The notes: generated from the letters alone by a model not told the origin. Counted from the first letter of the stretch, positions 8,775-18,878 are shown. The stretch is 64,000 nucleotides of DNA from Prevotella sp. OH937_COT-195 (GCF_003932845.1 NZ_RQZH01000001.1:62001-126000), one strand, 5' to 3'. Numbers and translations: made by a program.

Positions 8775-9689
8775 TTAAACATCGAAAATCGCTTTTTCAT
8801 TTGTCAGAAAGGTTTCGGGGAAAACCTCTTTTGCCTGTTCAAGCAGGATTTCTTCGTTCTCATACCTCGAACTGTAATGCCCAAGTAACAGCCGTTTTAC
8901 TCCGGCATCACGTGCCACGAGTGCAGCCTGTCGAGCCGTACTGTGGTAATAGGTCTCTGCCATCTTTGCATTGTCGTCACCGTATGTACTCTCATGATAT
9001 AGCAGGTCTGTGCCTTTCAGACGTTCGTGCAATGTGGGAATATATCTGGTGTCGGAGCAATAAGCATACGACCGTGTCGGATCGGATGGAGACACGAGTC
9101 GTTTGTTGGGTACAACCGTACCGTCTTCGCACACCCAGTCGGCTCCCGATTTTATGTTATTTATTTGGCTTATCGGAATATTAAGATAGTCAATCATGTC
9201 CCGGCGGATATGCGGCAGTGTCGGTTTCTCGCGGAAGAGGTATCCGCAGCATGGTATGCGGTGTTCCAATGGAATTGTTTCTACCGACAAACTGTTGTCT
9301 TCATATACAGTGTTTTGCACGAACGGGTTTACGCCATGGAACAAAACTTCGTAATCAAGATGCGTGCAGAACAGTTTCAGTTGCGATGACAACATCTGCC
9401 CAAGTTCCTCGGGGGCGTAAACGTGTAGTGCGGCAGTGCGTCCCTGAAGACCGAACGTGCTGATCATCCCGATAAGTCCGAAGCAATGATCCCCGTGTAT
9501 GTGAGATATGAAAACGGCTCTTATACTGTTGAAACCTATCCTCAAACGGCGCAACTGCATCTGTGTCCCCTCGCCACAGTCAACCATGAACTTTTTGCCT
9601 CGCAGTTCCACGATTTGCGATGAGGCATAATGCCGTGGTGTCGGAAGCGCGCTTCCACACCCGAGTATATATACCTTGAAAGGAGTCAT
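8775..9689 (-). CDS. rnz: Ribonuclease Z
   Basis: tRNA 3'-processing endonuclease of the metallo-beta-lactamase fold, 304 residues as usual for bacterial RNase Z. Zinc ligands are visible: the HxHxDH motif (FISHIHGDH, about residue 60), the later His in GTDLLYHESTYGDD, and LLLGHYSSRY near residue 268. It is the last gene of a mazG-lipoprotein-rnz group, 9 bases after the preceding stop. Confidence 0.94.
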   Translation of the reverse strand: MTPFKVYILGCGSALPTPRHYASSQIVELRGKKFMVDCGEGTQMQLRRLRIGFNSIRAVFISHIHGDHCFGLIGMISTFGLQGRTAALHVYAPEELGQMLSSQLKLFCTHLDYEVLFHGVNPFVQNTVYEDNSLSVETIPLEHRIPCCGYLFREKPTLPHIRRDMIDYLNIPISQINNIKSGADWVCEDGTVVPNKRLVSPSDPTRSYAYCSDTRYIPTLHERLKGTDLLYHESTYGDDNAKMAETYYHSTARQAALVARDAGVKRLLLGHYSSRYENEEILLEQAKEVFPETFLTNEKAIFDV

Positions 9690-9698
9690 GGTATTATG

Positions 9699-10262
9699 TT
9701 ATTTCACTCTTTTATAAGCAAAGATGCCTACTTTGTTCTCAAGGTATAACGAATCGGCACCAAGTTCGTAGATTTTAAAAGTGTCTGTACTCAGAACGAG
9801 TTTGCTGTTTACGATTTTCCACGAGGTATAAGGTTTCTGCTCGTTTACGATAGTCTCAACAATTCCCCCTTCTTTTATCTCAAACTTGCGGTCAAGACTC
9901 TGCCATGTGCCGAGCAACGTGGTAAGGTTTATAACGCTTTCCGCTATTGCTTGTCCGTATTCGTCTTTTCCGAGTGTCACGGCCACCCTGTCTCCCACGG
10001 CAATTCCTCCACGCACCGGCGACACTTCGGCATCCGGGTCATATCCGAGATAGATTGTATCCCCTTTGTCCGATATGAGTTGCAGCGTGTTCATGGCGCA
10101 ATCCTCTCCGCAACGCCCGTACAACGAACTATCCTGTTCGGCAGTGCTGTCAATCATTAGAGAGTCGCCACTACCGAGAATATTCTTCGTTTTACCGCCG
10201 TCGCAACCGGCAATCATCACAACCGCAATGGCGGCAATGCATAATGACAATAATTTTTTCAT
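9699..10262 (-). CDS. Lipoprotein with lipocalin-like C-terminal domain
   Basis: The 187-residue protein has a lipoprotein signal (AIAVVMIAGCDGG, Cys about residue 20). A Ser/Asp-rich linker and a small beta-rich segment (GDTIYLGYDPDAEVSP) follow, then a C-terminal region that opens LLGTWQSLDRKFEIKEGG and continues as alternating strands, typical of lipocalin-like or META-type small barrels. NlpE-like proteins have a comparable layout, but I cannot make that assignment. It lies between mazG (4 bases) and rnz (9 bases), so the three are probably one transcript. Function unknown. Confidence 0.6.
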   Translation of the reverse strand: MKKLLSLCIAAIAVVMIAGCDGGKTKNILGSGDSLMIDSTAEQDSSLYGRCGEDCAMNTLQLISDKGDTIYLGYDPDAEVSPVRGGIAVGDRVAVTLGKDEYGQAIAESVINLTTLLGTWQSLDRKFEIKEGGIVETIVNEQKPYTSWKIVNSKLVLSTDTFKIYELGADSLYLENKVGIFAYKRVK

Positions 10263-10266
10263 ATTC

Positions 10267-11094
10267 TTATTTCTCTGTTTTCTTTGCTTCGTTCCAAAGT
10301 CTGTCCATTTCTTCCAAGGTCATTTCCGTCAAAGGTTTGCCTTCCTTTATAGAATGTTCTTCAATATAGTTGAACCTCTGTATGAACTTCCGGTTGGTAT
10401 GCTCCAACGCGTTGTCCGGATTTATATGATAGAGACGTGCAGCATTGATTACCGAGAAAAGGAAATCGCCGAATTCCCGTGTCGCTTTCTCTTCGTCTCC
10501 GTTTTTCAATTCCTCTTCCAGTTCTCCCAATTCCTCGCGCACCTTGTTCCATACGTCTTGCCTGTCTTCCCAGTCGAACCCGATGTTGCGTGCCTTGTCT
10601 TGTATTCGGTATGCCTTTATAATTGATGGCAAAGCATCGGGAACTCCGGATAGAACGCCCGTATTGCCGTCTTTTTCGCGGAGTTTTATCTGTTCCCAGT
10701 TTTCGAGTACCTGTTCGGTGTTCAACTCTTTGCCGTTCTCGGCATGTATCAGAGCCGAGTGTTTCAGCGACTCCGCCTCTCCATATACATGCGGGTGGCG
10801 GAATATCAGTTTGTCAGACTCTTTGTTGCACACGTCGGCCATGTCGAACTTTCCCTGCTCTTCTCCGATTTTTGCATAGAACATTACATGCATTATAACA
10901 TCTCCAAGTTCTTTGCATATATTCTTAGTGTCGTCCTTCAGCAGTGCATCGCACAGTTCGAAAGTCTCTTCTATGGTGTTCGGACGCAGACTTTCGTTAG
11001 TCTGCTTGCGATCCCACGGGCAGTCTTTCCTCAGTCTGTCAAGAACATCGAGCAATCTTCCGAAGGCCTCAAGTTTTTCTTCCCTTGTATGCAT
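10267..11094 (-). CDS. mazG: Nucleoside triphosphate pyrophosphohydrolase MazG
   Basis: Hydrolyses NTPs and dNTPs to monophosphates, helping to clear aberrant nucleotides. The 275 residues hold two MazG helical repeats, each with the metal-binding EExxE...ExxD pattern: NTIEETFELCDAL...KELGDVIMHV and VREELGELEEEL...REFGDFLFSV. The start MHTREEKLEAF at 11094 is preferred over the in-frame Met at 11124, because the promoter box (11113-11120) lies between them. Confidence 0.94.
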   Translation of the reverse strand: MHTREEKLEAFGRLLDVLDRLRKDCPWDRKQTNESLRPNTIEETFELCDALLKDDTKNICKELGDVIMHVMFYAKIGEEQGKFDMADVCNKESDKLIFRHPHVYGEAESLKHSALIHAENGKELNTEQVLENWEQIKLREKDGNTGVLSGVPDALPSIIKAYRIQDKARNIGFDWEDRQDVWNKVREELGELEEELKNGDEEKATREFGDFLFSVINAARLYHINPDNALEHTNRKFIQRFNYIEEHSIKEGKPLTEMTLEEMDRLWNEAKKTEK

Positions 11095-11112
11095 CTTTAC
11101 GTTATTTTGATG

Positions 11113-11120
11113 CAAAAGTA
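11113..11120 (-). promoter_or_regulatory. -7 box of mazG promoter
   Basis: TACTTTTG on the minus strand, with GTTG about 21 bases further upstream. It fixes the mazG start at 11094. Confidence 0.6.
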
Positions 11121-11376
11121 ACAAATAAATCTGACATACAACAACTTCACCGATGAAATTTATTCAATTTAATCAGGTGTCCACAAACAATTGCCTGCAA
11201 CACATCGAGATAATTTGAAGATGAATTTGGTATGCAGATTCAAAAAACATTGCAAAATATTTGGCAGATAAGAAATATATGTATAATATTGCGGACGGAA
11301 AAAGAAAGACTTTAAGGAATAAGCCGAACTGTCTTTAAAAACAAATTATTGGGCAAAAATCTTAAATCATAAAATC

Positions 11377-11565
11377 ATGGATGTGAAATTGATCCTTTTT
11401 GCATGTTGTACTGTCATGTTGACAGTGGTTTCCTTAATGCTTTAAGTGAAAGTAACGACACCGGATTATGATTCAACAACGAATGCCGTGCAACCAACTC
11501 ACAATTCTAAAGGATATGTTATGGAACCGGTTTCTGCCGAGTTAAATGTAATGACAATGCGCTGA
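11377..11565 (+). pseudogene. Short hydrophobic peptide frame interrupted by an in-frame TAA
   Basis: From ATG 11377 the frame encodes MDVKLILFACCTVMLTVVSL-ML, a single membrane-spanning or signal-like peptide, then meets TAA at 11443-11445. The same frame stays open for another 39 codons (VKVTTPDYDSTTNAVQPTHN...) to TGA at 11563. This could be a 22-residue peptide, or a roughly 62-residue secreted peptide precursor broken by one nonsense change. It ends 28 bases before the outer-membrane barrel gene. I do not recognise a family. Confidence 0.3.
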
Positions 11566-11593
11566 TTGAAAAATAGAGAGAAATAACATTACA

Positions 11594-13864
11594 ATGAAAA
11601 ATTATTTCGTGCAATCCAAAATTCGTTACACTACGGTTTTTAGATTCTTATCAAGTTTTGTATTTTTTGTCATATCTGTTTTTGCCTTTCCACAGAATGT
11701 TAAAACATGGAAAATTCGTGTCACGGACTTAGAGAACCTGTCTGTCATTGGAGTAAGGCTGAAATTGAACATTTGTGAAAGAGAAATTGAAGGCTTCACA
11801 GATGAGAATGGCATTCTGAAATATCAATTATCGGAGTGTGACACTTGTACGAGAGCCTTTATTTCTGTCAGGAGTAATATGTATATGCCTTTGGACACCA
11901 TCGTTGATTTTTCCTCCTCCGTTGATTCCGAGATAACTTTGATGCCAAAAGCCCTTGACGAGGTTGAAGTTGTCGGGTATAAGACAATCTCCAAGGGAAA
12001 TGCGGAGAAAGTGACTTTCAAGACAGACTTCACAAAGGGATTGCTGAAATCTGCAAAGGCAGACATCGCACTAAGACGAATTCCTAATATTGTTTATTCT
12101 GGTGGTTCTTTCATGTTTACGGGAAAACAAAAGAAGGCTAAACTATTTGTGAACGGCATGGAGGTGCCTGATGAAGAATTGTCGAAAATTGATGCGAAAG
12201 ATATCTATAAGGTGGAACTGCACAGGGTGAGTCTCAACGATGACAAATATTCCGGAGAAATCAATGTTGTGCTTAAAAAGAGTCTCAATGCGCAATACAG
12301 CGGAGAGATTGACATGGGGACGAATTTACTGAATACCGGATTTGGAGTCAATCCTTTGTTCAAATATCGTTCCAAAAAGATAGAAGTAACCACATGGGTT
12401 TCTTATGTGAATGACCGTCAAAACAGTCAATATAAAAGAAATAGAAATGATGAGGATGTGTTTTTATCCGACAATCATAATCACTTGAAACAATACGGTG
12501 GTTTATGCAGATTAAACATGTTCTTTTCTCCGCGCTGGATGTCATCTCTGTCGTATTCAATGTTCGGGTATAAAAGTCCTGCAGACATATCATGGCAATT
12601 ATATGGTGTCACTCAACCGGAGAAAGAGGTGGAAGAGTCCTATTTCAGCAATTTTGCCAATATGGTGATAAGGCACGACATTAACGCCGGTGAACGGTTT
12701 TATATCAAAGCACGGTATTTCAATTATAAAAGCGAAAACAGATCAACCATGCCTGTGACAAGGTATATCGGGCGAATGAACGAATATACAGGTGATTTGA
12801 TGTATGAGGCAGACAGTGTTTCACTGTTCAACAAGTATCATTCTGTCGCTGCCGGATATAAAAGCATATATAGAAACTCTACGCTCACGTCTTCGGACAA
12901 AACGTATATCAGCGATGTGCAACAGTTTTATATAAAGGATAATATCTTGCTCAATGACAAATGGAGCATGTTTGTATTGCTGCGCGGTGACTGGGACGGA
13001 CATAAGTTTGAAAACGGCAACGCGCAGAGAAAGTTCTCGTTCCTCCCGTCATGCACCGTGAATTACGGAAGTGGAAAGGGCTCTCTCTCCGCAACATACA
13101 CAAGAAGTATCGAGCGTCCCGGCATAGACTATCTCAATCCTGATGTGTATTACATAAATGATATGACGCGGTTTAAGGGAAACTCAAAACTGAAATCGAA
13201 ATACACCGACAGGTATTCGGTAAATTATAGCAGACAAATAAAGGATAGTTACCTCACCGCTGTTATGTCATACGAAAACACTGATAATTTTATAGGACAG
13301 ATTTATCTGGATGACTACAACACGTCAACATATGAGAACACGGGGCATGGACATAATTACAGGATGGATGTTGCATTCAACAAGCCTTTCCTGTCAAACA
13401 AACTTAACCTGAACCTGAGTGTGGGGACAATGTACAAGGCATTCAAAATCAAACCGTATTTGAAAGATAAGGCATTGAATGGCGAAAACAAAGGCTGGGC
13501 ATTCATTTGTTCAGGCAACTTGTCTTACATGATGCCCAAAGAATGGTTTCTGAACCTTTCAATGGATTACACAAGCAGGGACATAACATTCAACACAGTC
13601 ACTTATGTAAGACCTATGTTAAACATTCTTCTTACGAAGGCTCTTTTTCGGAATCATCTCAACATATCGTTGCAATATATAGACATGTTCGGGCTTGCGA
13701 GGAAAAGACGTGTGGAATGTGATTTCAAGGGTATTCGTCAGACTTCGACCTGTCATCTTGCGACGTCGCGGCTGTCTATCTCCGTGGTATATCATTTTGG
13801 AAAGCAATTCAGAGGCAGAAGTGTTGGGGAAACCATTGACAATGAGGATATGATAACAAAGTAG
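11594..13864 (+). CDS. TonB-receptor-like outer-membrane beta-barrel protein
   Basis: The 756-residue protein has an N-terminal signal (ends about VFAFPQN). A carboxypeptidase-regulatory-like beta-sandwich follows (about residues 35-115, ending EITLMPKALDEVEVVGY), then a plug-like region (ALRRIPNIVYSGGSFMFTGK) and a long C-terminal barrel rich in alternating aromatic strands. This is the layout of the OMP_b-brl_3 family rather than a full SusC. No SusD partner is present. Base composition is more AT-rich than in the housekeeping neighbours, and repeat-bearing spacers flank it, so it may be an accessory gene. The ligand is unknown. Confidence 0.8.
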   Translation: MKNYFVQSKIRYTTVFRFLSSFVFFVISVFAFPQNVKTWKIRVTDLENLSVIGVRLKLNICEREIEGFTDENGILKYQLSECDTCTRAFISVRSNMYMPLDTIVDFSSSVDSEITLMPKALDEVEVVGYKTISKGNAEKVTFKTDFTKGLLKSAKADIALRRIPNIVYSGGSFMFTGKQKKAKLFVNGMEVPDEELSKIDAKDIYKVELHRVSLNDDKYSGEINVVLKKSLNAQYSGEIDMGTNLLNTGFGVNPLFKYRSKKIEVTTWVSYVNDRQNSQYKRNRNDEDVFLSDNHNHLKQYGGLCRLNMFFSPRWMSSLSYSMFGYKSPADISWQLYGVTQPEKEVEESYFSNFANMVIRHDINAGERFYIKARYFNYKSENRSTMPVTRYIGRMNEYTGDLMYEADSVSLFNKYHSVAAGYKSIYRNSTLTSSDKTYISDVQQFYIKDNILLNDKWSMFVLLRGDWDGHKFENGNAQRKFSFLPSCTVNYGSGKGSLSATYTRSIERPGIDYLNPDVYYINDMTRFKGNSKLKSKYTDRYSVNYSRQIKDSYLTAVMSYENTDNFIGQIYLDDYNTSTYENTGHGHNYRMDVAFNKPFLSNKLNLNLSVGTMYKAFKIKPYLKDKALNGENKGWAFICSGNLSYMMPKEWFLNLSMDYTSRDITFNTVTYVRPMLNILLTKALFRNHLNISLQYIDMFGLARKRRVECDFKGIRQTSTCHLATSRLSISVVYHFGKQFRGRSVGETIDNEDMITK

Positions 13865-13913
13865 GATGTGTCAAGACCTCAGCAAAAGCAATTACTTCTG
13901 CAGAGGTCTTTAA

Positions 13914-14077
13914 AAATAATTATGCATAGTATTTATATATGTATATGTTTTTGTTGACATACGTTATGTTACTTGTTGATAACGAACATGTTTGTCATTA
14001 GGTATAAACTGTTTGGCAATTTCGGCGAAATTAGTGAGTAAAACCGCCGAAATTGGTCGGTAATTTAGGCGATATTG
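13914..14077 (+). repeat. Dispersed repeat copy B plus three 22-base units
   Basis: Positions 13954-14032 match the reverse complement of 3107-3185 at 70 of 79 positions. They run directly into three consecutive 22-base units at 14012, 14034 and 14056. The first unit contains CAATTTC-GGC-GAAATT, able to form a short hairpin. The unit core matches the arrays at 21562, 31980, 49126 and 60508. Confidence 0.85.
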
Positions 14078-14466
14078 CAGAGTCAACCAGCAAGTACAAA
14101 GTTAGTAAGTATCATTGTATAAGATCTGTTTTGTTGTTTTAATTTTCAGTTTTTATCTTGGCTTTATGTTCCTTATATGGAGACTTTAATTATTCAAAAG
14201 TCTCTTAAGAGGAATACAACTGTGCCCGATAAAAAATGATAGACGAAGTGGTAAGTACGCCATAATACATACTCATTAGTCCAAGAGGCAGCGTTTATGA
14301 CACTTGACTGTTTTCAATCCGGACAATTATCCGTATATGACTATTGTTATATGGGGGATTCCGACAGGACGAATTGTCTTTGTTGTCCTCATACTGCACA
14401 ACACTGTCATTATTCGTGAAATTGCAATTGTCGTAGGAACGGATTAATTTCGTACACTTACTTATG

Positions 14467-14496
14467 TTGCATGTTGCTTTTTTTTTTGTAACTTTG
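14467..14496 (+). promoter_or_regulatory. valS promoter
   Basis: TTG at 14467-14469, 19-base spacer, TAACTTTG at 14489-14496: a full Bacteroidetes -33/-7 match, about 50 bases before the valS start. Confidence 0.75.
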
Positions 14497-14545
14497 CAGC
14501 GTTTTTATACAATAATGAAGATAACGAAATAAAACAATATAACAA

Positions 14546-17284
14546 ATGGAATTAGCAACGAAGTACGATCCGCACGAGGTGGAGTCGAAATGGTATCAAT
14601 ATTGGCTTGACAACAAGCTCTTCTGTTCAAAACCCGACGGGCGCGAACCATACACGGTAGTAATACCGCCGCCGAACGTTACCGGTGTGCTGCACATGGG
14701 GCACATGTTGAACAACACGATACAAGACATATTGGTGCGGAGGGCACGAATGGAGGGGAAGAACGCATGCTGGGTGCCGGGAACCGACCATGCCTCGATT
14801 GCTACGGAAGCGAAGGTGGTAAAGAGACTTGCCGAACGGGGGATAAAAAAACACGACCTGTCGCGCGACGAGTTTCTAAAGCACGCATGGCATTGGACTA
14901 ACGAGCATGGAGGGATTATCCTGAAGCAGTTGCGCAGGCTCGGTGCCTCATGCGATTGGGATCGTACGGCGTTTACAATGGACGAGAAACGCTCGGAGAG
15001 TGTGACACGCGTATTTATCGATTTGTACGAAAAAGGACTTATATATCGTGGCCTGCGCATGGTAAACTGGGATCCGAAGGCTCTTACCGCGCTCAGTAAC
15101 GAGGAGGTTATATATAAGGAAGAACAGTCAAAACTGTATCATCTTAAATACTATGTCGATGAAGCGTGCAGCAGAAGCATTGACGAAAATGCCGAGACGG
15201 AAGGAAACGTAATATACAAAGACGAACGCGGATACTATGCCGTAGTCGCAACGACGCGCCCCGAAACGATAATGGGAGACACCGCAATGTGTATAAACCC
15301 GAAAGACCCGAAGAATCAATGGCTGAAGGGTAAGAAAGTCGTTGTACCGCTCGTGGGCAGAGTAATACCGGTAATAGAAGACAGGTATGTGGATATTGAG
15401 TTTGGAACGGGCTGTCTGAAAGTAACACCGGCACACGATGCCAATGACAACATGCTGGGCAAGACGCATAACCTTGAGACTATTGATATATTCAATGCCG
15501 ACGGCACAATATCAGACCAATCACCGATGTATGTAGGTATGGATCGTTTCGATTGTCGCAAGCAGATTGTTAAGGATATAGAAAATGCCGGGCTTATGGA
15601 ACGTGTAGAGGAGTACACCAACAAAGTGGGATATTCGGAGCGTAATCCCGACACTGCAATAGAACCGCGCCTGTCGTTGCAGTGGTTTCTCCGCATGCAG
15701 CACTTTGCCGACATCGCGTTGCCACCGGTACTCAACGGAGAGATGCACTTTTACCCGTTGAAATATGTCAACACGTACAAAAACTGGCTCGAAAACATAC
15801 AAGATTGGTGCATATCAAGACAGTTGTGGTGGGGACATCGCATTCCGGCATACTATTACACTGTGTCCGACGACACACATTCCGACAAAAATGATGTGCA
15901 GGAAGAGCATTTCGTGGTGGCTGACTCTCCGGAAAAGGCTCTCGAAATGGCACGCAGGGAAAGTGGCAACGAAAACCTGCAACTTGCCGACCTGCATCAA
16001 GACGAGGATGCACTCGACACTTGGTTCAGTTCATGGTTATGGCCCATCTCGCTCTTCGACGGAATAAACAACCCCGGAAACGAAGAGATAAAATACTACT
16101 ATCCGACAAGCGATCTTGTGACGGCTCCCGACATAATATTTTTCTGGGTGGCACGCATGATAATGGCGGGCGAGGAATACATGGGCAAGTTCCCGTTTAA
16201 GAACGTGTATTTTACGGGTATAGTACGAGACAAACTTGGACGAAAGATGTCGAAAAGTCTTGGAAACTCCCCCGATCCGATAGAACTGATAGACAAGTAC
16301 GGAGCCGACGGGGTGCGCATGGGAATGATGCTCTCCGCACCGGCAGGCAACGATATCTTGTTCGATGAAAGTCTGTGCGAGCAGGGACGCAACTTCAACA
16401 ACAAGATATGGAATGCTTTCCGACTCGTTAGGGGATGGGAAACGGCAGACATTGAGCAACCGGAAGCAAACAAGATTGCCGTGAAATGGTTCGAGGCAAT
16501 GCTCCGCACTGCAAACGAGGAACTAAACGACCGGTTCTCAAAATACCGCATCTCGGAGGCATTGATGACCGTATACAGACTCTTTTGGGACGAGTTCTCA
16601 AGTTGGTATCTTGAAATGGTTAAGCCCGAATATCAGAAACCAATAGACCGTAAGACATTCGAAGCAACACTCGGGTTCTTCGAAACATTGCTAAAGATGT
16701 TGCACCCGTTCATGCCGTTCATAACAGAAGAACTATGGCAGCACATATACGAACATGCCGATGGAGACAGCATAATGCGAGAACAACTTGCTGTGGGTAA
16801 TGTCGCCGATGGAGACAAGTGTCTCGTGGCAGATATGGAGACCGTGAAACAGATAGTGTCGGGGGTGCGTACCGTGCGAAATCAAAAGAATATTCCCAAC
16901 AAGGAGCAGATGATGTTGCAGACCGTTGGCGGAGACGCTTATGCAGAATATGCTCCCGTGGTGATAAAAATGGCAAATTTGAAAGGCATAGAAGCGGTGG
17001 CAGAAAAGCAGGCCGATGCCTCGCAGTTCATGGTGGGAACACACGAATATGCCGTACCGCTGGGAGATATGATAGACGTTGCCGCAGAGATAGAGAAACA
17101 GGAAGCGCAACTGAAACATCTCGAAGGCTTCCTTGCAGGAGTGACGAAGAAACTTTCCAACGAGAGATTTGTGGCAAACGCACCGGCGGCAGTAGTGGCA
17201 TTGGAACGCAAGAAACAGAGCGACTCGGAGGAAAAAATCGCCTCCTTGAAACTTTCAATAGCCGAACTTAAAAAGAAAATTTAA
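14546..17284 (+). CDS. valS: Valyl-tRNA synthetase
   Basis: Class I synthetase charging tRNA-Val, with an editing domain that removes mischarged threonine. The 912 residues show the HIGH-type motif ([16 protein letters not shown], about residue 44), the CP1 editing insertion ([13 protein letters not shown]), the KMSKS loop ([10 protein letters not shown]), the anticodon-binding helical domain, and the C-terminal coiled coil ([15 protein letters not shown] to the end). Length and domain order are normal. Confidence 0.97.
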   Translation: MELATKYDPHEVESKWYQYWLDNKLFCSKPDGREPYTVVIPPPNVTGVLHMGHMLNNTIQDILVRRARMEGKNACWVPGTDHASIATEAKVVKRLAERGIKKHDLSRDEFLKHAWHWTNEHGGIILKQLRRLGASCDWDRTAFTMDEKRSESVTRVFIDLYEKGLIYRGLRMVNWDPKALTALSNEEVIYKEEQSKLYHLKYYVDEACSRSIDENAETEGNVIYKDERGYYAVVATTRPETIMGDTAMCINPKDPKNQWLKGKKVVVPLVGRVIPVIEDRYVDIEFGTGCLKVTPAHDANDNMLGKTHNLETIDIFNADGTISDQSPMYVGMDRFDCRKQIVKDIENAGLMERVEEYTNKVGYSERNPDTAIEPRLSLQWFLRMQHFADIALPPVLNGEMHFYPLKYVNTYKNWLENIQDWCISRQLWWGHRIPAYYYTVSDDTHSDKNDVQEEHFVVADSPEKALEMARRESGNENLQLADLHQDEDALDTWFSSWLWPISLFDGINNPGNEEIKYYYPTSDLVTAPDIIFFWVARMIMAGEEYMGKFPFKNVYFTGIVRDKLGRKMSKSLGNSPDPIELIDKYGADGVRMGMMLSAPAGNDILFDESLCEQGRNFNNKIWNAFRLVRGWETADIEQPEANKIAVKWFEAMLRTANEELNDRFSKYRISEALMTVYRLFWDEFSSWYLEMVKPEYQKPIDRKTFEATLGFFETLLKMLHPFMPFITEELWQHIYEHADGDSIMREQLAVGNVADGDKCLVADMETVKQIVSGVRTVRNQKNIPNKEQMMLQTVGGDAYAEYAPVVIKMANLKGIEAVAEKQADASQFMVGTHEYAVPLGDMIDVAAEIEKQEAQLKHLEGFLAGVTKKLSNERFVANAPAAVVALERKKQSDSEEKIASLKLSIAELKKKI

Positions 17285-17395
17285 AGGTGGGTTTTATAAA
17301 ATTGGCGTTGTCAGGTTGAGATTTCTCGACCTGCCAAAACGTTGCTTCACAATATAATTTTATTTTTTACGATGGTAATCCATATCTATGTGTAA

Positions 17396-17403
17396 TATCT
17401 TTG
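17396..17403 (+). promoter_or_regulatory. -7 box before the clostripain-like gene
   Basis: TATCTTTG fits TAnnTTTG. It ends only 5 bases before the chosen ATG at 17409, implying a leaderless or nearly leaderless message. No clear -33 box. Confidence 0.4.
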
Positions 17404-17408
17404 TTGTT

Positions 17409-18596
17409 ATGAAAAAAATCATATTGCTGTTATTGCTCATAACAGTCTTTGCTTCTTGTCACGACGATAAGTCAAATGAAGAAACAGAGATTAAAAAAGT
17501 ACAAACCGTTATAATGTATCTGCCATGGACTGATGACAATATGATTAATGCGTTTCATAATAACATAAAAGGATTGGAACAGGCAATCGTAAACATGAAA
17601 GGCACTCAAGGCAGACGAGTATTTGTGTTCATGTCTGAAAACAAACAAGAGGCATCGCTTACAGAAATAACATACAAAAATAAAAAATGCGTGCATGACA
17701 CGCTGAAAAGGTATTTGTTTTCAGGGAACGAATATGCCACGCCAAATGGTATTGCCGGTATAATATGTGATATAAAGGAATTTGCAAAAACACCGCACTA
17801 TGCAATGATTATAGGATGTCACGGTATGGCGTGGATACCGAAAGGAACAAAAATCGAACATTTCGCTCCATTCGTAAAACCACGATACGGAATGGTTGTG
17901 GACGAATGGAAACAGACGCGTTTCTTCGGACATTCAAGCGACAAAGAGTATCAAACCGACATTGCCGAATTGTCACGGGCTATTGACATGGCAGACGTAC
18001 ATCTCGATTATATTCTTTTTGACGACTGCTACATGGCAAACATAGAGACGGCATACGAATTGAGACGAAACACCGATTTCATAATAGCCTCGCCAACCGA
18101 GATTATGTTATACGGAATGCCGTACGACATGATGGGAAAGGCAGTAATGACAATGGATTGGAAAGTGGCATGCAACGAGTTTTTTACTTTTTACAATGGA
18201 TACAAGTACCCTTGCGGAACAATTTCGGCAATCTGTTGCGAAGAACTCGAAAACATGGCGGCGGTAATGAAAGACATCAACACGACACATTCGTTCGATG
18301 AAAGATTGCTTGACAAGATACAGATTTATGACGGACTAAGCAAGCATATATTCTTCGACATGGAACATTATGTCAGGTATCTGTGCAAAGGAGACCAAAT
18401 GCTGTATTCCCGCTTCACGCAATCGCTTGCAAGGTTGGTGCCTGCGAAAGCCGCAACAAAGACTTTCTATTCCGTATATAACAATGCGGAAACACCGATA
18501 ACAACATACTCCGGAATTTCAATCAGTGACCCTTCGACAAACAAGGCAGCAGAGTCAAAGACCGTAACGGAATGGTGGAGAGCCACTCATAATTGA
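17409..18596 (+). CDS. Clostripain-family (C11) cysteine peptidase lipoprotein
   Basis: The 395-residue lipoprotein has the signal MKKIILLLLLITVFASC (lipobox Cys about residue 17). The catalytic His is in MIIGCHGMAW and the catalytic Cys in YILFDDCYMANIETAYELR, the arrangement of clan CD clostripain-like peptidases, which usually cleave after Arg or Lys. The upstream in-frame Met at 17388 precedes the promoter box and would spoil the signal peptide. It is probably surface or periplasm anchored. No inhibitor or chaperone gene is adjacent. Confidence 0.87.
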   Translation: MKKIILLLLLITVFASCHDDKSNEETEIKKVQTVIMYLPWTDDNMINAFHNNIKGLEQAIVNMKGTQGRRVFVFMSENKQEASLTEITYKNKKCVHDTLKRYLFSGNEYATPNGIAGIICDIKEFAKTPHYAMIIGCHGMAWIPKGTKIEHFAPFVKPRYGMVVDEWKQTRFFGHSSDKEYQTDIAELSRAIDMADVHLDYILFDDCYMANIETAYELRRNTDFIIASPTEIMLYGMPYDMMGKAVMTMDWKVACNEFFTFYNGYKYPCGTISAICCEELENMAAVMKDINTTHSFDERLLDKIQIYDGLSKHIFFDMEHYVRYLCKGDQMLYSRFTQSLARLVPAKAATKTFYSVYNNAETPITTYSGISISDPSTNKAAESKTVTEWWRATHN

Positions 18597-18745
18597 GAGA
18601 GAAACAGTCGGGCGAAACCTTTCTCCCCGAACAATCAAAGTTCTTAGGAGACAATTGTAGTGTTCAGGGAGTTTAAGATGACTCCGATTAATCAAATGAT
18701 TCGTAGTGGCAGGATATTTGGCAATCCCCAATTATATATAATAAT

Positions 18746-18779
18746 AAGGAGAACGTTATTAAAAAAAGCTGTTCTCCTT
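18746..18779 (-). terminator. Hairpin downstream of tRNA-Pro
   Basis: Inverted repeat AAGGAGAAC/GTTCTCCTT with a 16-base loop directly after the tRNA 3' end on the minus strand. An AT-rich run follows rather than a clean U tract. Confidence 0.45.
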
Positions 18780-18854
18780 GGTCGAGGTGACAGGACTCGA
18801 ACCTGCGACAGCCTGGTCCCAAACCAGGAACGCTACCAACTGCGCTACACCTCG
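18779..18854 (-). tRNA. tRNA-Pro (anticodon TGG)
   Basis: The minus strand folds as a 76-base cloverleaf: acceptor CGAGGTG/CACCTCG, D arm, anticodon stem CCTGG/CCAGG with loop TTTGGGA (anticodon TGG), T arm with GTTCGAGTC, discriminator A and encoded CCA. It forms the left edge of the AT-rich restriction islet. Confidence 0.95.
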
Positions 18855-18870
18855 TTACTTTTTGCGGGTG

Positions 18871-18878
18871 CAAAGGTA
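18871..18878 (-). promoter_or_regulatory. -7 box of tRNA-Pro promoter
   Basis: TACCTTTG on the minus strand, 16 bases before the tRNA 5' end. Confidence 0.6.

Larger units (their letters stand above)
11095..11593. other. Intergenic region between mazG and the outer-membrane barrel gene
   Basis: This holds the mazG promoter and, on the plus strand, one interrupted short frame at 11377-11565 (separate entry). The stretch 11125-11376 is AT-rich with no recognisable feature. Confidence 0.5.
13865..14545. other. Intergenic region upstream of valS
   Basis: This 681-base spacer holds copy B of the dispersed repeat (13914-14032), three 22-base units (14012-14077) and the valS promoter. The stretch 14078-14460 contains no coding frame or RNA structure that I can support. 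Confidence 0.6.

Noticed and set aside
11094..11124. Upstream start (MLLLHQNNVK) for mazG
   Set aside because: The exact TACTTTTG box lies between this Met and the next one, so transcripts should begin downstream of it.
11594..13864. SusC-type polysaccharide utilisation receptor
   Set aside because: At 756 residues it is shorter than SusC proteins, no SusD gene follows, and no glycoside hydrolases are nearby.
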